NCBI GenBank assembly: GCA_037039685.1
Contig: JAWNGF010000001.1
Coordinates: 5,828,001-5,892,000 of the forward strand
Source of the DNA: Ceratobasidium sp. AG-K
Taxonomy: Eukaryota > Basidiomycota > Agaricomycetes > Cantharellales > Ceratobasidiaceae
Direction: 5' to 3'
Length of the DNA: 64,000 nt
Under the pieces are notes generated by a model. It did no database searches, was not told the origin of the DNA, and saw nothing but the letters and a program-made list of their open reading frames with translations. The first letter of the stretch is position 1; every line of letters begins with the position of its first letter. Shown piece after piece: positions 10,221 to 22,168 of the stretch. The position numbers and the translations under genes were made by a program.

Positions 10221-11401
10221 ATGGGTGCGCAGTATTGTTACAGTCCGTACAACTCTCGAACGATCTCACGTTGCTGTATAGCATCCCCTTGCCTGGGGCC
10301 TAGGCTTCCCCTTGAAATCTTGGGAATAGTAGTATCTCTCGTCCCCGAGACTAGGACGCTCCTTTCCCTATCAATTTGCTCCCGGGCGTTTGCTCTGTTC
10401 GCCGAGCCAATCCTCTATGCAGTCGTCCGATTCGAACCTGACTCAAGGGGTGTAAGACTTGCGCGCACGCTGGTTCAATCTCGGCGCAAGTCCAAACTCG
10501 TCCTCTCCGTCACCACGAGTCTGATTGACCGGGACTATCCATTATTGCCCTCGGCTGTAAAGCTGATAGTTCGAGCAATTGCCGGTTGTTCAAATCTTCA
10601 AACCTTGTCGACGTGTTGGGGGCTGAAATTCTCGTGGGCAATTCGAATTATGTTGCAGCTTGTTCCGGCTTTCCAGCTTCGCCAATTTCATTCGTTGCTC
10701 CAGTGGGACCTCCACGTCAGCGATTTTTTAGAGAGTCAGCCAACGTTGGAGGAACTGGGTATAGTTCAACCTGCACGACTTGTTGTAGGAAACACAGCGA
10801 ATCTATCCGATTCGGCCCTCCCTCTCCTTTCGACGTTTATGGGCAGACTTCCCCAAGCACTAGAAGTTGTCCCTGGTCGTCCGATTACGTCAATTGTTTT
10901 GCATGGCGCAGTTACTCTCGGTGACCTGGCGTCCGCACTGCCCAAGTTGGCACACACTTCCGCCCCAATTGAAATGATATCCTTGCAGGCCGAGGAGCTC
11001 TCGGGAGACTTGTTAACTCTGTTGAGCGCATACATGCCAACATTGGTCCGGCTTGAAATTCGTATCGTTCGTTCTTCAATGGTATGTGCCGAGTTAGGCC
11101 CTTTGTACTTCTTCGTCCTCACAGCTTTACTTGGTAGGTAGCGTATTCGAGCCTGGCATCAGAGACTGTGTGCCAAGCCATGGCTCTGATGTCTCGCCTT
11201 AACTACTTTCGCTTGCGGCTGCGGTGTCCGCTCCTATTCTCCGAGTCGTTCTTTCATAGTCAACGAGATATTGTGCTTGAGTGGAACTCTCACTGTGGCC
11301 AACTGAAGAAAGTTGTCTTTGAAGCAAGCAGCGAGAATAAGATAATCGAGTGGTCGTATGACGAGGAAGCAATGGATTGGGTTTATTCTTTGGATGAATG
11401 A
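10221..11401 (+). CDS. F-box/LRR-like protein
   Basis: Two exons, 10221-11081 and 11138-11401, are joined by a clean GT...AG intron. The N-terminal motif 'RLPLEILGIVVSLVPETRTL', then 'LSLSICSRAFALFAEPILYA', is an F-box-type helical bundle as found in the many agaricomycete F-box proteins. Such proteins link substrates to SCF ubiquitin ligases through Skp1. Leucine-rich segments follow (for example 'LQTLSTCWGL' and 'ALPLLSTFMGRLPQAL'), ending 'DYVYSL'-like at 'EEAMDWVYSLDE'. The ATG at 10221 is the first in frame, but the residues before 'PRLPLEIL' look unlike coding sequence and a 'gggcctag|GCTTCC' acceptor lies just upstream. A spliced first exon upstream is therefore possible. Function beyond the fold is unknown. 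Confidence 0.65.
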
Positions 11402-11880
11402 TAGCGCATACTATTTTGTGGGTTATGAGTCTCATATGGATCATATAATAATTTCTGGGTTATTTATGCTAAATTGTTTGTATGTTATACTCAGAATGGA
11501 TTGGTAATTTAAAATTTTTGTACACGGTCGGCTGAATAGCCACGGTGTGGCGCGCATGACACAATCCAGGGCACGTCACGAGACCGTGTCCTGTTGTAAA
11601 CATCCATTGATGTTAGGCTAGATTTGAAACCTTGGATTGAACTCTCTCCAGCCACAGTCATCGGTGGTGGCGCGAGACCTGGACTCAACACGCTCGTTCT
11701 GGTTCTTCTGCTCGACCACATTTACGTTCAACTCTTATACTTCTTCAACTCTGACCAACTAATACGACTTGCTCGGAGCCTAGTCAAACAAGGAACGACG
11801 GTGAGTTCCCCGATTCATCTACCAATTGGTTTCACAGGACCATGGCTTATTTTTCATTGTAGGAAACCAACCGGTGGAAT
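11402..11880. other. Spacer upstream of RIF1
   Basis: A/T-rich from about 11410 to 11520, then mixed composition. A plus-strand open frame runs through into the RIF1 start region, but it lacks an ATG and is in another frame. Likely holds the F-box gene 3' end and the RIF1 promoter/5' leader, including a possible leader intron with 'ggacc...tgtag' near 11840-11862. Confidence 0.35.
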
Positions 11881-14800
11881 ATGTCCCCGTTGCTTACCCC
11901 TCCAATGTCCAGCAGACCATCTGAGAAGGAAAACGTCCCATTTGACCAGTCGCCAGCGTCTCCCAAAGTGCTTCGTGAGGCGTTCCAGCCGTCTCCTCGG
12001 CCCCCTGTATCTCCCCAACAAAACAAGCGCTCGCCACGCCCACCAGTGTCGCCCCGGTCCTCGCCAAACCGCTCTCGGGGCCAACTGCGGGCCGCCAACC
12101 TGCATCCGCCAAGTCTTCTCACCAAGTCACGTACACAGCGGGTTTCATTTGCCCAGAGGGATTCACACCACGTATACACTACTCCGATCCGGCCTCTTCC
12201 CTCTTACTCATCTCGGCCTCCCCTTTTTGTTGCTTCACGTTCGATTCTCAAGGCCAAGACACCGGAACGAGCAGTTGCGCCTGAGCTAGAGGCAGCAGCG
12301 GAAATCACCAAGCCAAGCTCGCGAGAGATGTCTCCAGTCCCCGATGACCCTCTACACTGTGCTACGTACCTCTCTTCACCAATGTCGACGATTGTGGCCT
12401 CTGTCACTATGACACCAATGCCGAATCGTATCGACGGAGAGTTTGGAGATATGTTTGGGCCGTCACCCATGAGCTTGCACGACTTGGCTGAAGCTTACGC
12501 AATGATGCTCAATCGTATGCGCCTTCAGGCGATGACCGTTGGAGCCGACGGTTCGCCCACCGACGTTGAAATCACGCCGGACCTTCCTCTGCTCGAGCCG
12601 ATTCGCGAACACCATTCTGAGCTTGCAGTTGCTTTGACTCGTGACGTGGGTCGCGCCCTCATTCGCCCCACTTCATTCTCAGCGCCTACACCTTACGAGC
12701 CAGCTGAAGTAGAATGGTCTTCCGATTACTCGTCCGACGTCTTTGGATCTTCGTCTCCCCCTGGCTCGCCAGCGGGCCCCACTCAAAAGCGCGGACTGAC
12801 GGCAGCCGAAGTCAAGTATGCACGGGACCTGTCGCTTGTTTCTCAGTCGGCGATTCGGGTTTTGGCGGTTGTGTTTCATGAACCGCAATTTCGTCTCATT
12901 TTACCGGTGAGTACATGGTTTGGTCTGGCGAGTTTGTGGACTAACTAATATGGGCTTCAGATGACGAGTTGATCCAGATGCTCAACGTGTTGATATCTAT
13001 CCCAAACACTTTCCCCCTGCCAACTCCCAATCCTCGCAAGACCCATACTGCCGCTCTGTGGGCGCTCCAGATGGTCCGCCTCCCTCTCAAAATCATACAG
13101 TCGCCTGGTCTGGCCGATTCGTTGTTTGACGCGCTGCAGATGGCCGTGCAAGGTAGACTTGGTCGTGAAGGAAAGAAGGGGTCAACCTCCGAAGGCTTGA
13201 CTGTGAGTGTTATCCCCTGAGTTCGACAGTAGCTATAACAATTCTTCAGGCCGTGCAACTACTATCCACTCATTACCCTTGCATATTTGGACCGCTTCTT
13301 CCAAACCTCATGGATGACATTATCCGGTGTCTTACCTCGCCTATGGTGATGATTCGTCAACGTGCTGCATTGTCGCTTGGTGGAATAGTACAAGGGCTGT
13401 TCGATTGGGAGGAGGAAGAGGAGGTCTCTGCTACCACCGAGGGCAAAAAAGTGGATCTTACCCCCATTACCGAGATTCGGAGAGCGATATCCGAAGCCGT
13501 GGCCGATGCGTTCGACTTGCAAAAGAACTCGAAAAATGCGATGATGCTCAAGCAGATCAAGGAGCTGCTCTCCCAGTATGGCCCCGAACCCTCTGGGGCG
13601 CCTGGCCGCCCCGGTGATACACCTCATTGGGCTCTTTCTGTCCTCGCGTCGTTGGTCACGCTCCTTGAACGGAACTTTTTCTCATGTGCGGCTTTGCATA
13701 CTGCAACTATAACCTGCGCCCGCATCGTTCTCAACTCCAAGAAGATCTCGCTGCGTGCTGCGGGAGGCCTCTTGTGGAACTGCGTTATTTGGGCTTGGAA
13801 GCGCTTTGACGCCCAGGACCTCGCTCGAGGGGAGGGTGACGATAGTTTGGCCAACGAAAAGGTTGCCGCACAGGTTGTCGTCGAGCGTGTGGGGTTTGGG
13901 CTCGTTGCCGCGTTACTAGGAGGGTTGGATTGCCCAGATCCGATCAAAACGCGCCGCTTGCGTCGGATTGCTCGCGCTGTGAGAACGATGGTGGACGAGA
14001 ATTGCCCTGGGGCTCCTGAATTGTTGGCGCGGTTGCTTTCCGACGAGGATTCTGCCGCCCCTTCGGCTAACTCCATCGCATTTGACCGCAAATGTACGTC
14101 TAACGTTCGAAACCCTTTGCAGTTGAACTGAACATCATTTTTAGTTGTTCCGACCAGTTTACTTACTCAACAATTTGCGGGAGCTGATTTCAAGGCTCTA
14201 GCCATCGCTGTCAGTAGCAATGTTGCGCAAGGCATCCAGCTCGAGGACATTCGACCCCTCACTATGGAGGAGCGTGTTATCGAATGGCCACTTCTGTTTG
14301 CTGCATGGAAGCACTTCCCAGGTTCGCTCCCGATGACGGATGGAGAGCCCTCGGTGAGTACCTTGCAAGCTGAGCGCATATATGCACTAACCACTGGCAC
14401 AAGGAAATCATGTTGACTACCTGGCGCGCCCTACTCCTCGCTACCACTCACGTCACAAACCACATCCCTTGCTTTGTTGCCATCGCCGAGACCATGACCG
14501 CGTTTGCCAACACTAAGCACGACGATCCCAGCGAAACAGCGACCGTCCTAACGTTTGTTCGACGCTTGTGGACCATTATACACGAAGTGTTCTTCAACCC
14601 CCTGTCGTCGAACACGTTACTTGCAGACTTTTCTGCCGATCTGATCCAGACTCTGGCGCAGCGTCCGCCAGATCTCTCCAAGAAAATTGTGCGCGAGGCG
14701 TGGATCGTTTTGCTTGCCGATGTCCTTGCGAGTGGCACATTGGATAGCACTGAAACACTCTGCGACGTTCTGCCCGGGTCCCTATGGGGAACGGTTTATG

Positions 14801-17618
14801 CCGGAGTGGTGACCAGGTATGCAGAGGACCCCAACTTCGAGGGAGGCCTCGTGTTGTGTGGTGTACCGTTCAAGTGAGTAGTGTGGGTGAGGGTAGCTTT
14901 CAGTTTTCTAATGCTCGTCTGGTTCTCAGTGAAAATTATGCTTGGGTGCTATCAGAGGATGATTGGAACGCTTGGTCTAGCTTGGCGCACGCCCTTGTCG
15001 TAAGCGAAGGGGAGCAAGTATTCTCCAACTTGTTACCCATGATTGGGAGCGGGCAGGCTATTCCGTAAGTTGGGGTTTCGAGACGACCCGATGGTTTGAC
15101 TCATTTAACCTAGGAACGCCTCAACTATACGCCCATTATCCATCCTGCTCTCGTTCTCTGAGCTGCCGGTTAATGAATCGGATGCGACATTCCTCAATCT
15201 TCTCAGCATGGCCAACGACAGACTTCGTGCCGAGTACGGCTCTTGCCTTTCCCCTGAAACCTTGGAATCAGTGATTGAGCTCATTTCTGCACTGCGGGGA
15301 ATCATTACGCCCGATCCTTTGTGCCTCGAAATTATCGAAGCAGTCCAGAGTGGCGTGCAACTATGGATCGAGGATGCACAGTTCGTCCTCTCGGAGCAGG
15401 AGTTTAATGATGGCGTAAGCAGCCGCCAATCTACTCCAGATGTCGCAATACTAATCCTCATGTGCAGCCTATCATGTTCTATGCACATGCTGTGCAGGGT
15501 CTCCTCTCAGTGCCCGATGAACTTCTTGATATCGGCAAGCTCGCGCCGTTCCTTGCCTCTGCTTTCAATCGTATCCCTGCGCCAGGCGCCGGCCCGCTCG
15601 CGTTTGCTCTGTTCTGGACCGAGAAGTTTGCAGGGCGCGACCCTCCCAAAGAGGGCTACCCTGAGATACTCAAGCCGTGCTTGCGAGGCATACTCAACAT
15701 TGAGGAACTGATCGAAGTGGGAATTTCATTGGGCACCGACATTGAGGGAGAGGTGTGTTGCGAGTATAGCTGATCTTGCCCTTGCTGACTATATGTTTGG
15801 CAGAGCCAGGCTGTTGAAAACAAGCCCGTCCCTGCTGATGGCACGGAAGCCGAAGAGACCCAGGCTACCGACAGTGAAGAACAGGAGCCAGCCAACCCTG
15901 GTAATTTAAGTGTGGAGAGCGTGGAAATGGCCGATGCAACCACGAGTCAAGTCGAAGCCAGTACTCAAGAAGAGGTTGTTGAATCCAGCGTGGAGGAAGT
16001 AGACCAGCTTGCGGACGACGTCGACGCTGTTGAAGAAACAATCGTGTACGAGCCTCCTAGCCACAATTTGGGCTCTCCGAGCGCCACGGAGCCGATCGGC
16101 GCTGCAGTTCCCGCGCCCGGTGCTTCAGAGTCAGAGCTACCGCAGGTGGACTCGCAAACAATTCCCGACAGTCAGCCAGAGACAACCGAGCCAGTCGTTC
16201 CGGACCCTCCAGCAAGACCCGTGTTTGCTTCAGCCTGCGAGTCGCCTCGAAAGCGCAAGTCGGAGGATGGTCAGTAGCCCCATTTCAGGACTACAAAGCT
16301 CGTTCTAATTACCTTTATTCAGCGTTCTCGCCGAGCAAGCGTTCCCGAGGACTGTTCGTGGCTGACCCCACAATCGGTTCGTTGCCTATCTTGAAGTTCC
16401 CTTCCCCAGCACGGTCGACTTCGCCCAGCACAGGCTCGGTGGCCGAAGAGTCGGTATTTTACTCGCCGGTCAAGTACGATCTGCCGCCTCCTGCCTGGTC
16501 GCCGACAGGCACGCTTCAGCCTTTGCCTACAGCTTCTAGTCCCAAGATTTCTCCCTTTAGCGAAGAAACAGTCGAAGAACCAGAAGAGGAGGACGTGACG
16601 ATTACTCAGATTTCAGTCACTGATGGGGAGAAGTCAGCCGATGAGTCCGTTGAGGCAGATACTTCTGCTGGTGACATCTCAGACGTTACCGACAACCTTC
16701 TCGCCGACTTGCCAGACTTTACTATGTCACTCCCAACTCGCAGGAAGCGCATGACGGTTGTGGTCGAGGTTCCTCGTGTGGAAGACATACTCAAACGTTG
16801 GTCGAGCGATTCCAAGGGTGGGTCAAGTGATACCAAGAGTGTGTCTGCTACCAGTATGTCTTTCATCTTCTATCTGACGAGTTGCAAACTGACTTGGGTG
16901 TGCTATAGCTCCTAAACGGGAGAAGCAGGGTCTGCCTGAACGTGTGCGGAGGACCCGCTCTTGGTCTAAGCAGGCGACAGCAGTGACTGCGACAACCGCA
17001 TTTGGTGCGTTTCAATCTCCCTGTCTTATTGATGGATAGTTGACAATCCAAGTTGCAGAAATCACACCCTCGCATCGCCCACTCAAGCGACGCCGTTCGG
17101 ACAGAGAAAGCACCGGTGTTGAGGCTGAGGCTGAACCTCCGGTAACGGAGTCAACGCCGTTCGTCCTCCGCTCCCGCAAGAGCTCGACAAAGAAACCATC
17201 CGGAACCGGGTTTTCGACACCGAAGCAACTCGGAACAGATATCTTTGAGGAGGAATCGCCCAACCAGACTCCGACACTGAGACGGGTGCGGTCCGTTCCG
17301 GGAGACAAGAGTTTCTCGTCCCTGTTGGCGGATATGAGTCTGAGCACTAAGAGTGTGGGCCGAGTGGCGACTCAAGCTGCAGCGCGGACTGCTAGCACGG
17401 CTAGCACGAGCACGGAAGCAGCCGATGCTACTAAACCTCAAGCACTCGTGACTCGCAGCACCTCGCTTGAATCTCTCATGGTGGATGCTGAAGCCCTTGC
17501 CGAGCTCGACGTGGACGAGTTGCTCAGACAGCAGGAAATGCTCGCCACGATGCGAGAACAAGTCGCCAGAGCGTTGGCTCTCAAACAAGAACGGGACTCT
17601 GGTCTCAAAGCAGCTTAA
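11881..17618 (+). CDS. RIF1: Telomere/replication-timing factor Rif1 with N-terminal PP1-docking motifs
   Basis: Rif1 is a large HEAT-repeat nuclear protein that recruits protein phosphatase 1 to control replication origins, telomere length and break repair. The ATG at 11881 starts 'MSPLLTPPMSSRPSEKENV'. A proline-rich disordered head carries RVSF at residues 87-90 and SILK at 121-124, the two classical PP1-binding motifs. The helical repeat region follows ('AEVKYARDLSLVSQSAIRVL', 'IPNTFPLPTPNPRKTHTAAL', 'LLPNLMDDIIRCLTSP'). After about 15,800 the protein becomes acidic and disordered, with short basic patches, and ends 'ALALKQERDSGLKAA'. Twelve exons fit: 11881-12906, 12969-13202, 13250-14093, 14145-14353, 14404-14873, 14930-15064, 15114-15414, 15468-15752, 15804-16269, 16323-16853, 16909-17004 and 17059-17618, about 1,700 residues. 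The acceptor at 12968 is the least certain. RIF1 is the best family fit; the assignment rests on the repeat region plus motifs. Confidence 0.78.
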
Positions 17619-17766
17619 TCGCATGCAAAAGGACCTTTTTAGAACTATCTTCGATTTTACCTTGTTAGTGTTTGTTCGTCTTGTACCATACTGTTCACTG
17701 GTTTGTCCATCATAGTCTGTTTTTACATTATCGATCCCAATGCATATATATACAGTTACGTTCACA

Positions 17767-18847
17767 CTAAATGCGTTGACGTTTTCTATCGCGGCCGCCT
17801 CCGCTGCCACTCGGCCCAGCCTGTGAAAACGCCTTTGCCTGGGACTTGGTAAATGGCCTCGCCTTTTTCTCTTTCTGTGCGACCTTCTTCTTGCGCTTGT
17901 CGATTGCTTTCCTGACCGCATTTTGGCCACCCTGTGCGGCGAGATCGTCAAACTTGGCTTTGAGCAGTACCTCACGTTTCTCCGCTGCACGAGCCCATTA
18001 GTCGTGGATAGGTGCACACCAACGCCGATACTCACATTTCTTCATAAACCAAGCACCCTTGCCCTGTTCACGCTTCTCTTTTTCCTCTTTCTTGGCCTTT
18101 GTCAGCGCCTCTCGCTCTCGCTCGTCCCTCCTGGCCTTCTCCACCCCACTCTCGGCACGCTTAAGTGCTCTCTCAAGCGAGTTGATCGTTTCATGCGGTG
18201 CTCGCTGTTTACGAGCCTTGGCAAGCGATGCACGTAGAGAAGTTATCTCGGAGCGTTGCAGGTCCGTAATAAATGAATATGCACGGGAGAAATGTGGCTC
18301 AGAGAGGTCTCCCGAGAGGGGCATGAACCGGGGATCTCGAACTGCCTACAATTTCTTGTTAGATTCGTTCAGACCGGCGGAATCAGAAACGCACGATAGT
18401 AGGCACCTCTATAACTTGGCGGTGCCTCGAGACAGGTCGCTTCGAGGTAACCTCTGTCGGCGCATGTTTACTGGATCTCTTTCCAATGTCTTTTTTGCGT
18501 TTGGCGGTCGTCCATTCTGGTTTTGGCTTGGACGTAGAGGGTTGGGTGTCGGGCTCCGAGTCTGAACCTGAGGATTGGGAATCTTGCTCTTGGTCAGATT
18601 CAGAGTCAGGCTCCGGATCCGACCCCGCCTCTGGCTCGTCCCGAGGGTCAGAGCCAGAATCTGCATCATCCTGGTAGAGGTAAGTAGGCGCCACGCTAGG
18701 GGCATTTGTGCTCACATCTAATTCATCCTCCGGAACCCATTGTGAGAACCTAGGTCTATCCTCCCTCTCAGAATCTTCCTTGTCCTCCTCCCTTGGCCGT
18801 TTAGAGCCCGGTGCGGCACGCGAAGCAGGGCGAGGTCGACGAGGCAT
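17767..18847 (-). CDS. RRP36: rRNA-processing protein Rrp36
   Basis: Rrp36 is a nucleolar small-subunit processome component needed for early cleavages of pre-18S rRNA. The start 'MPRRPRPASRAAPGSKRPRE' at 18847 leads into a long acidic, serine-rich, disordered region with repeated SDxEPD-type units (18540-18660). The conserved core follows: 'VRDPRFMPLSGDLSEPHFSR', then 'AYSFITDLQRSEITSLRASL', and a charged coiled coil of Arg/Lys/Glu. Intron 1 runs from about 18350 to 18397 and a second lies near 17990-18040. The tail ends 'AFSQAGPSGSGGRDRKRQRI', a basic nucleolar-type end. The gene converges with RIF1, with only about 148 bases between stops. Confidence 0.88.
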
Positions 18848-18870
18848 CGCAAAATAGAGGCGCCGAGCTT

Positions 18871-18920
18871 CAGGTCACGTGCATTGGGCGGTGATTATGT
18901 CACGATGTAAACGTGACCTG
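18871..18920. promoter_or_regulatory. Perfect 10-bp inverted repeat with E-box upstream of RRP36
   Basis: CAGGTCACGT (18871-18880) and its exact reverse complement ACGTGACCTG (18911-18920) lie 30 bases apart, 24-73 bases upstream of the RRP36 start codon. The first arm continues into a CACGTG E-box, and a third half-site GTCACG sits at 18900-18905. CACGTG cores are bound by bHLH factors. Binding here is inference. Confidence 0.5.
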
Positions 18921-19301
18921 TCCCAATTTGTGCTCCAGCGAGCATAAACCAGGCAGGTTCCCCAAGCAAGTCTGGGACAATCAAACGCGCTTCACGGATA
19001 GATCACGATAGGCTCTGTGTTATCCGGTCTGCGTCGGGGAAGCAAACGCGAAATACATTACCCCAAACAGTGTCAAACAGCTTGGATGAAAACCCTAGGT
19101 GAGCTACAATATCGACTACAAGCCCGAATTATAAGCTTATGATATAGTTTATGAGAGCATATGCTATACCCTATCGCGTGAATCTCGATTGGCTGTAGCC
19201 TATGGCCCTCAGAGAGTGGGTGTCCGTTCTAATGTGTAGCGTGAGCTGAATTGATAGATATAATCCTGCTCTGTAAATCACCAATCGCCTTAAATTTCAG
19301 A
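18921..19301. other. Spacer between RRP36 and the HNH gene
   Basis: No convincing open frame. Part is A/T-rich (about 19100-19170). It ends near a possible upstream exon of the HNH gene starting with ATG at 19302 ('MQHSGTLVFACPSSVPAG'), whose splice link to the main reading frame at 19639 I could not resolve. Confidence 0.35.
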
Positions 19302-19638
19302 ATGCAGCATAGTGGGACGCTTGTATTCGCTTGCCCGAGTTCCGTACCGGCAGGTTCCCGCATACACATACCGCACCTCCCCGGTGAGGTCATCACCAAA
19401 GTACTCGAGTCGACGTAGGGACGTGGCATTATAACGTTTGCCATGGCCTACATCCAGGTTTTCGGCTGGTATCCTCGGTATCTGTCGCCTTCTGGGTTGT
19501 GTCGACTCGAGGCGACTGGACGCATTTAGCCTTGCCAGCTCGTGGGAACATATCACATGGTAAAGTCCCCGTCGGAAATAAGTGCGGTATCGCCTAACGA
19601 CAACCACTGGGAGACCTCCCGGTGATCGTTCTAGACTA

Positions 19639-21606
19639 ATGGACGAACGAAATGCCTATGTCGTACCGGCGGATATGCGCGAATTTGTTCGCAAACGAGA
19701 TCAGCGCAAGTGTCTCTTGTGCGGTGCATCGAACACACCTCCAGATTGTGCACTCATTATCGCTGGTTCGCCTTGGGATGAGATCGAGGTACGCAGCAGA
19801 TAGATGCATAGAACCTGTCTCACCTGTTGTAGATCGAATGGTTAAAGGAGCGCGGTCTGGTACCAAACTCGTTTAACGCGATTCATCCACAGAACATTAT
19901 ATCCTGTGAGTGTTTTGCGTGATTTATCTGCACGCGCTCACGGCTGCAGTATGCCCGAACCACCACGAGTTGTTTCTTCACCGGCGCTGGTGCTTTGTGC
20001 CATGCCCCGAGGACAGAATGGCCATGCGTATCCATGAAGAAAACGACATGGCCGATCGCATTCATCGTAGAACCCTCGGCCACGACGTGCCTCCCCGTTC
20101 CCTGCCCCAGGTGCCCCAATCCCCTGCTTAGCTAATGCCAGCGACTCACCTGCTTGCAGCTCAGCGGCAAATTCGACTTCCTCAACTGTGCATTCGGCGA
20201 TGAGGCTCTGTCGCTGACACCCGCCGGCGGACGGATGACCCTCGTGTCGACCATGCCCCCCGACCACGAGTCTGCACAGCATCTGCCCCGGCCGCCTCAA
20301 TATCCCCTTCCCGGTGTCAACCCTTTTGTCATTCTTGCTCATGCTGCTAAATGCGTTGGCGGCCCTCGGAAGCCCCTGTTTCCCGACGTAGAGCAAGAGT
20401 GCGTGCCTCGTGCCTCACGCCTGGCGCTTCCTAACAGCTTCCATCTCCAGCATCGCCGATCTGGTTCATTTATTCAACACTGACGTAGACATACTTCCAC
20501 CCACCGCATCTCCAAATGTCAAGACACACCATTCGACCCATGACGAATCCGGCAGCACTGCTAACTCGGATTCCCATTCCGAGTCGCGTTCCAGCTCTCC
20601 AGTGAGCAGCATGGATGTGCCGCCACCAGCTCCGATTCAGCCACCCCCTCAGTCTGCACGAGCCCGCACATTTCCCAAGCCATCTCCGGGCCCGAGCCCC
20701 GAACAGGCGTTCCATTCGCCATATGGTATCAGCCGACAAGATACGGGCCAGTCGCACTTTTCGGGCGGACACTATGCGGCTCCGAACAACCCTGGAGGTA
20801 CCCAGCCAATTCCAATATTCCGACCTGCCAGCGCTCTAGCCACCGGTCCAGCACCAGCACACCCCATGGCAGATAGTAGTCCTAGCAGTGGAACCGGTAC
20901 TGGAGGTGCAGAACGAGTCAATATACCACCTCCTCCGCCAATTCCACATCACCTTCAGTCGCAGACAAGCATCCCGCCTCATATACAATCTCAGATGGCT
21001 GGTGCAAGTGCTGCCGCGGCAGCAGCAGCAGCAGCCGCGGGTTCAGGCCGAAGGCGGACAAGCGATAACCCTCCTCCGCCCGTCAACTTGAGCACACCAC
21101 CGCCACCTCCTCCCCCTAGCCAACCCTTTGCCCAGCAATCCCAGTCGTTCCCTCAGTACGCTCAATATCCTGCTGGAGGGCCTAATACAGGGACAGGAGG
21201 CCCCACTCTGACTCGTCGCTCAAGTAAACTTCGACACTCAGAAGACCTGAGGGGATCCGTCCGTTCTCCGCCTCCACATGTCAACATAGGACCCAATTCA
21301 CCCAATCGAGTCGTAAGTGGAGGTGCTGCAGGTGCAGGAAGTGGAGGTAGTGGTCCGAAATCGCCGGACCAACCGCACCCCAGGCGTGAATCGTATTCCC
21401 AGCATCCCAGACCCCGCGAGCGCGAGCGCGATCGAGACCGAGAAAGAGATAGGGATAGAGATCGGGACCGAGACAGAGATAATCGAGGGGAACCGTTCGT
21501 ATTTGGGCCCGATATCTCAGCTGCCGAGATCATCTCTCGTCTAACTGAAGGACGAAGTGCGAGCAGTGCGGATTTCTCAGGTCGGCGACGCAACGGGAGC
21601 ACCTAA
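19639..21606 (+). CDS. HNH-nuclease-domain protein with long proline-rich and Arg/Asp-rich tail
   Basis: The N-terminal part has the HNH endonuclease signature: 'RDQRKCLLCG' (Cys-x2-Cys), then 'NAIHPQNIISLCPNHHELF' with the second Cys and the His-His pair of a zinc-supported beta-beta-alpha metal nuclease fold. Exons join at about 19788/19833, 19903/19950, 20110/20160 and 20399/20453; the last join gives 'PDVEQDIADLVHLFNTDVD' through a 52-nt intron. The rest (20500-21606) is a single long exon coding a disordered region: many proline runs, a poly-alanine tract (21010-21040) and an alternating Arg-Glu/Arg-Asp stretch (21415-21485). It ends 'ISAAEIISRLTEGRSASS'. ATG 19639 is the first in frame; an upstream exon is possible. 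Target and role are unknown; HNH proteins are expanded in some plant-pathogenic basidiomycetes. Confidence 0.68.
21415..21485 (+). repeat. Low-complexity Arg-Glu/Arg-Asp coding repeat
   Basis: Hexamer-like units (gagcgc, gatcga, gaccga, gatagg, gatcgg) encode alternating RE and RD dipeptides, as in RNA-binding or splicing-associated proteins. It lies within the tail of the HNH-domain protein. Confidence 0.7.
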
Positions 21607-22168
21607 ACACGCTATATGCGTGTTTTATCTATGCCTAGAGTCCTTTTTTCGGTCCACCTGGCTGGCAAACTGTAATGGCGCTGGTTAGTTGGTCTACACC
21701 GCTCAGTCGTTTGATTCTACACCCATGCTCTCCACTTTGTTTTTGATTTGTTGTTTTTGTATACGAACAGGATGCGTACAGATGATGGCAATGACTCACG
21801 ACGTATATCACAAATTCAATTGTATTTATCTAATGTGGAGTTGGATGCAAGGACGGTAACGTGTTTCTTTTATACATTCCTTTGCCGCGATAAGAAAGGC
21901 ATTCGCAACCAATCGTGCCGAGTCGTGCTCTAAATATGCATGCACATACTCGCCTCGAAAGTCGTTGTGACTAAAATTGAAAAAAGGCCTCCACACCTCC
22001 ATCGTATCACCTCCACTCTTTTACCAACCCGGCCCGACATCAATATCGCGTCATGCGTCGGCTCATAGGCCCATTTTAGGAGCTCGAGGAATCCCGTCGC
22101 ATATATAAATATTACATGCCCGGTCTTGGCTCTCACCCGCCCAGCTACCTCAATCAGATACAACTAGA
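21607..22168. other. Spacer upstream of the reductase gene
   Basis: A/T-rich 3' flank of the HNH gene (21620-21930), then the likely promoter of the reductase gene. The string 'catatataaatattac' near 22095-22113 is TATA-like, about 60 bases upstream of the ATG. Short open frames on either strand have no recognisable content. Confidence 0.4.

Noticed and set aside
17151..18035. 294-codon minus-strand frame
   Set aside because: It spans the RIF1 3' exon in antisense and runs into RRP36 in the wrong frame; no family content.
19290..19607. 105-codon minus-strand frame upstream of the HNH gene
   Set aside because: It has no ATG-supported context or recognisable motif, and the plus strand offers a better upstream exon candidate.
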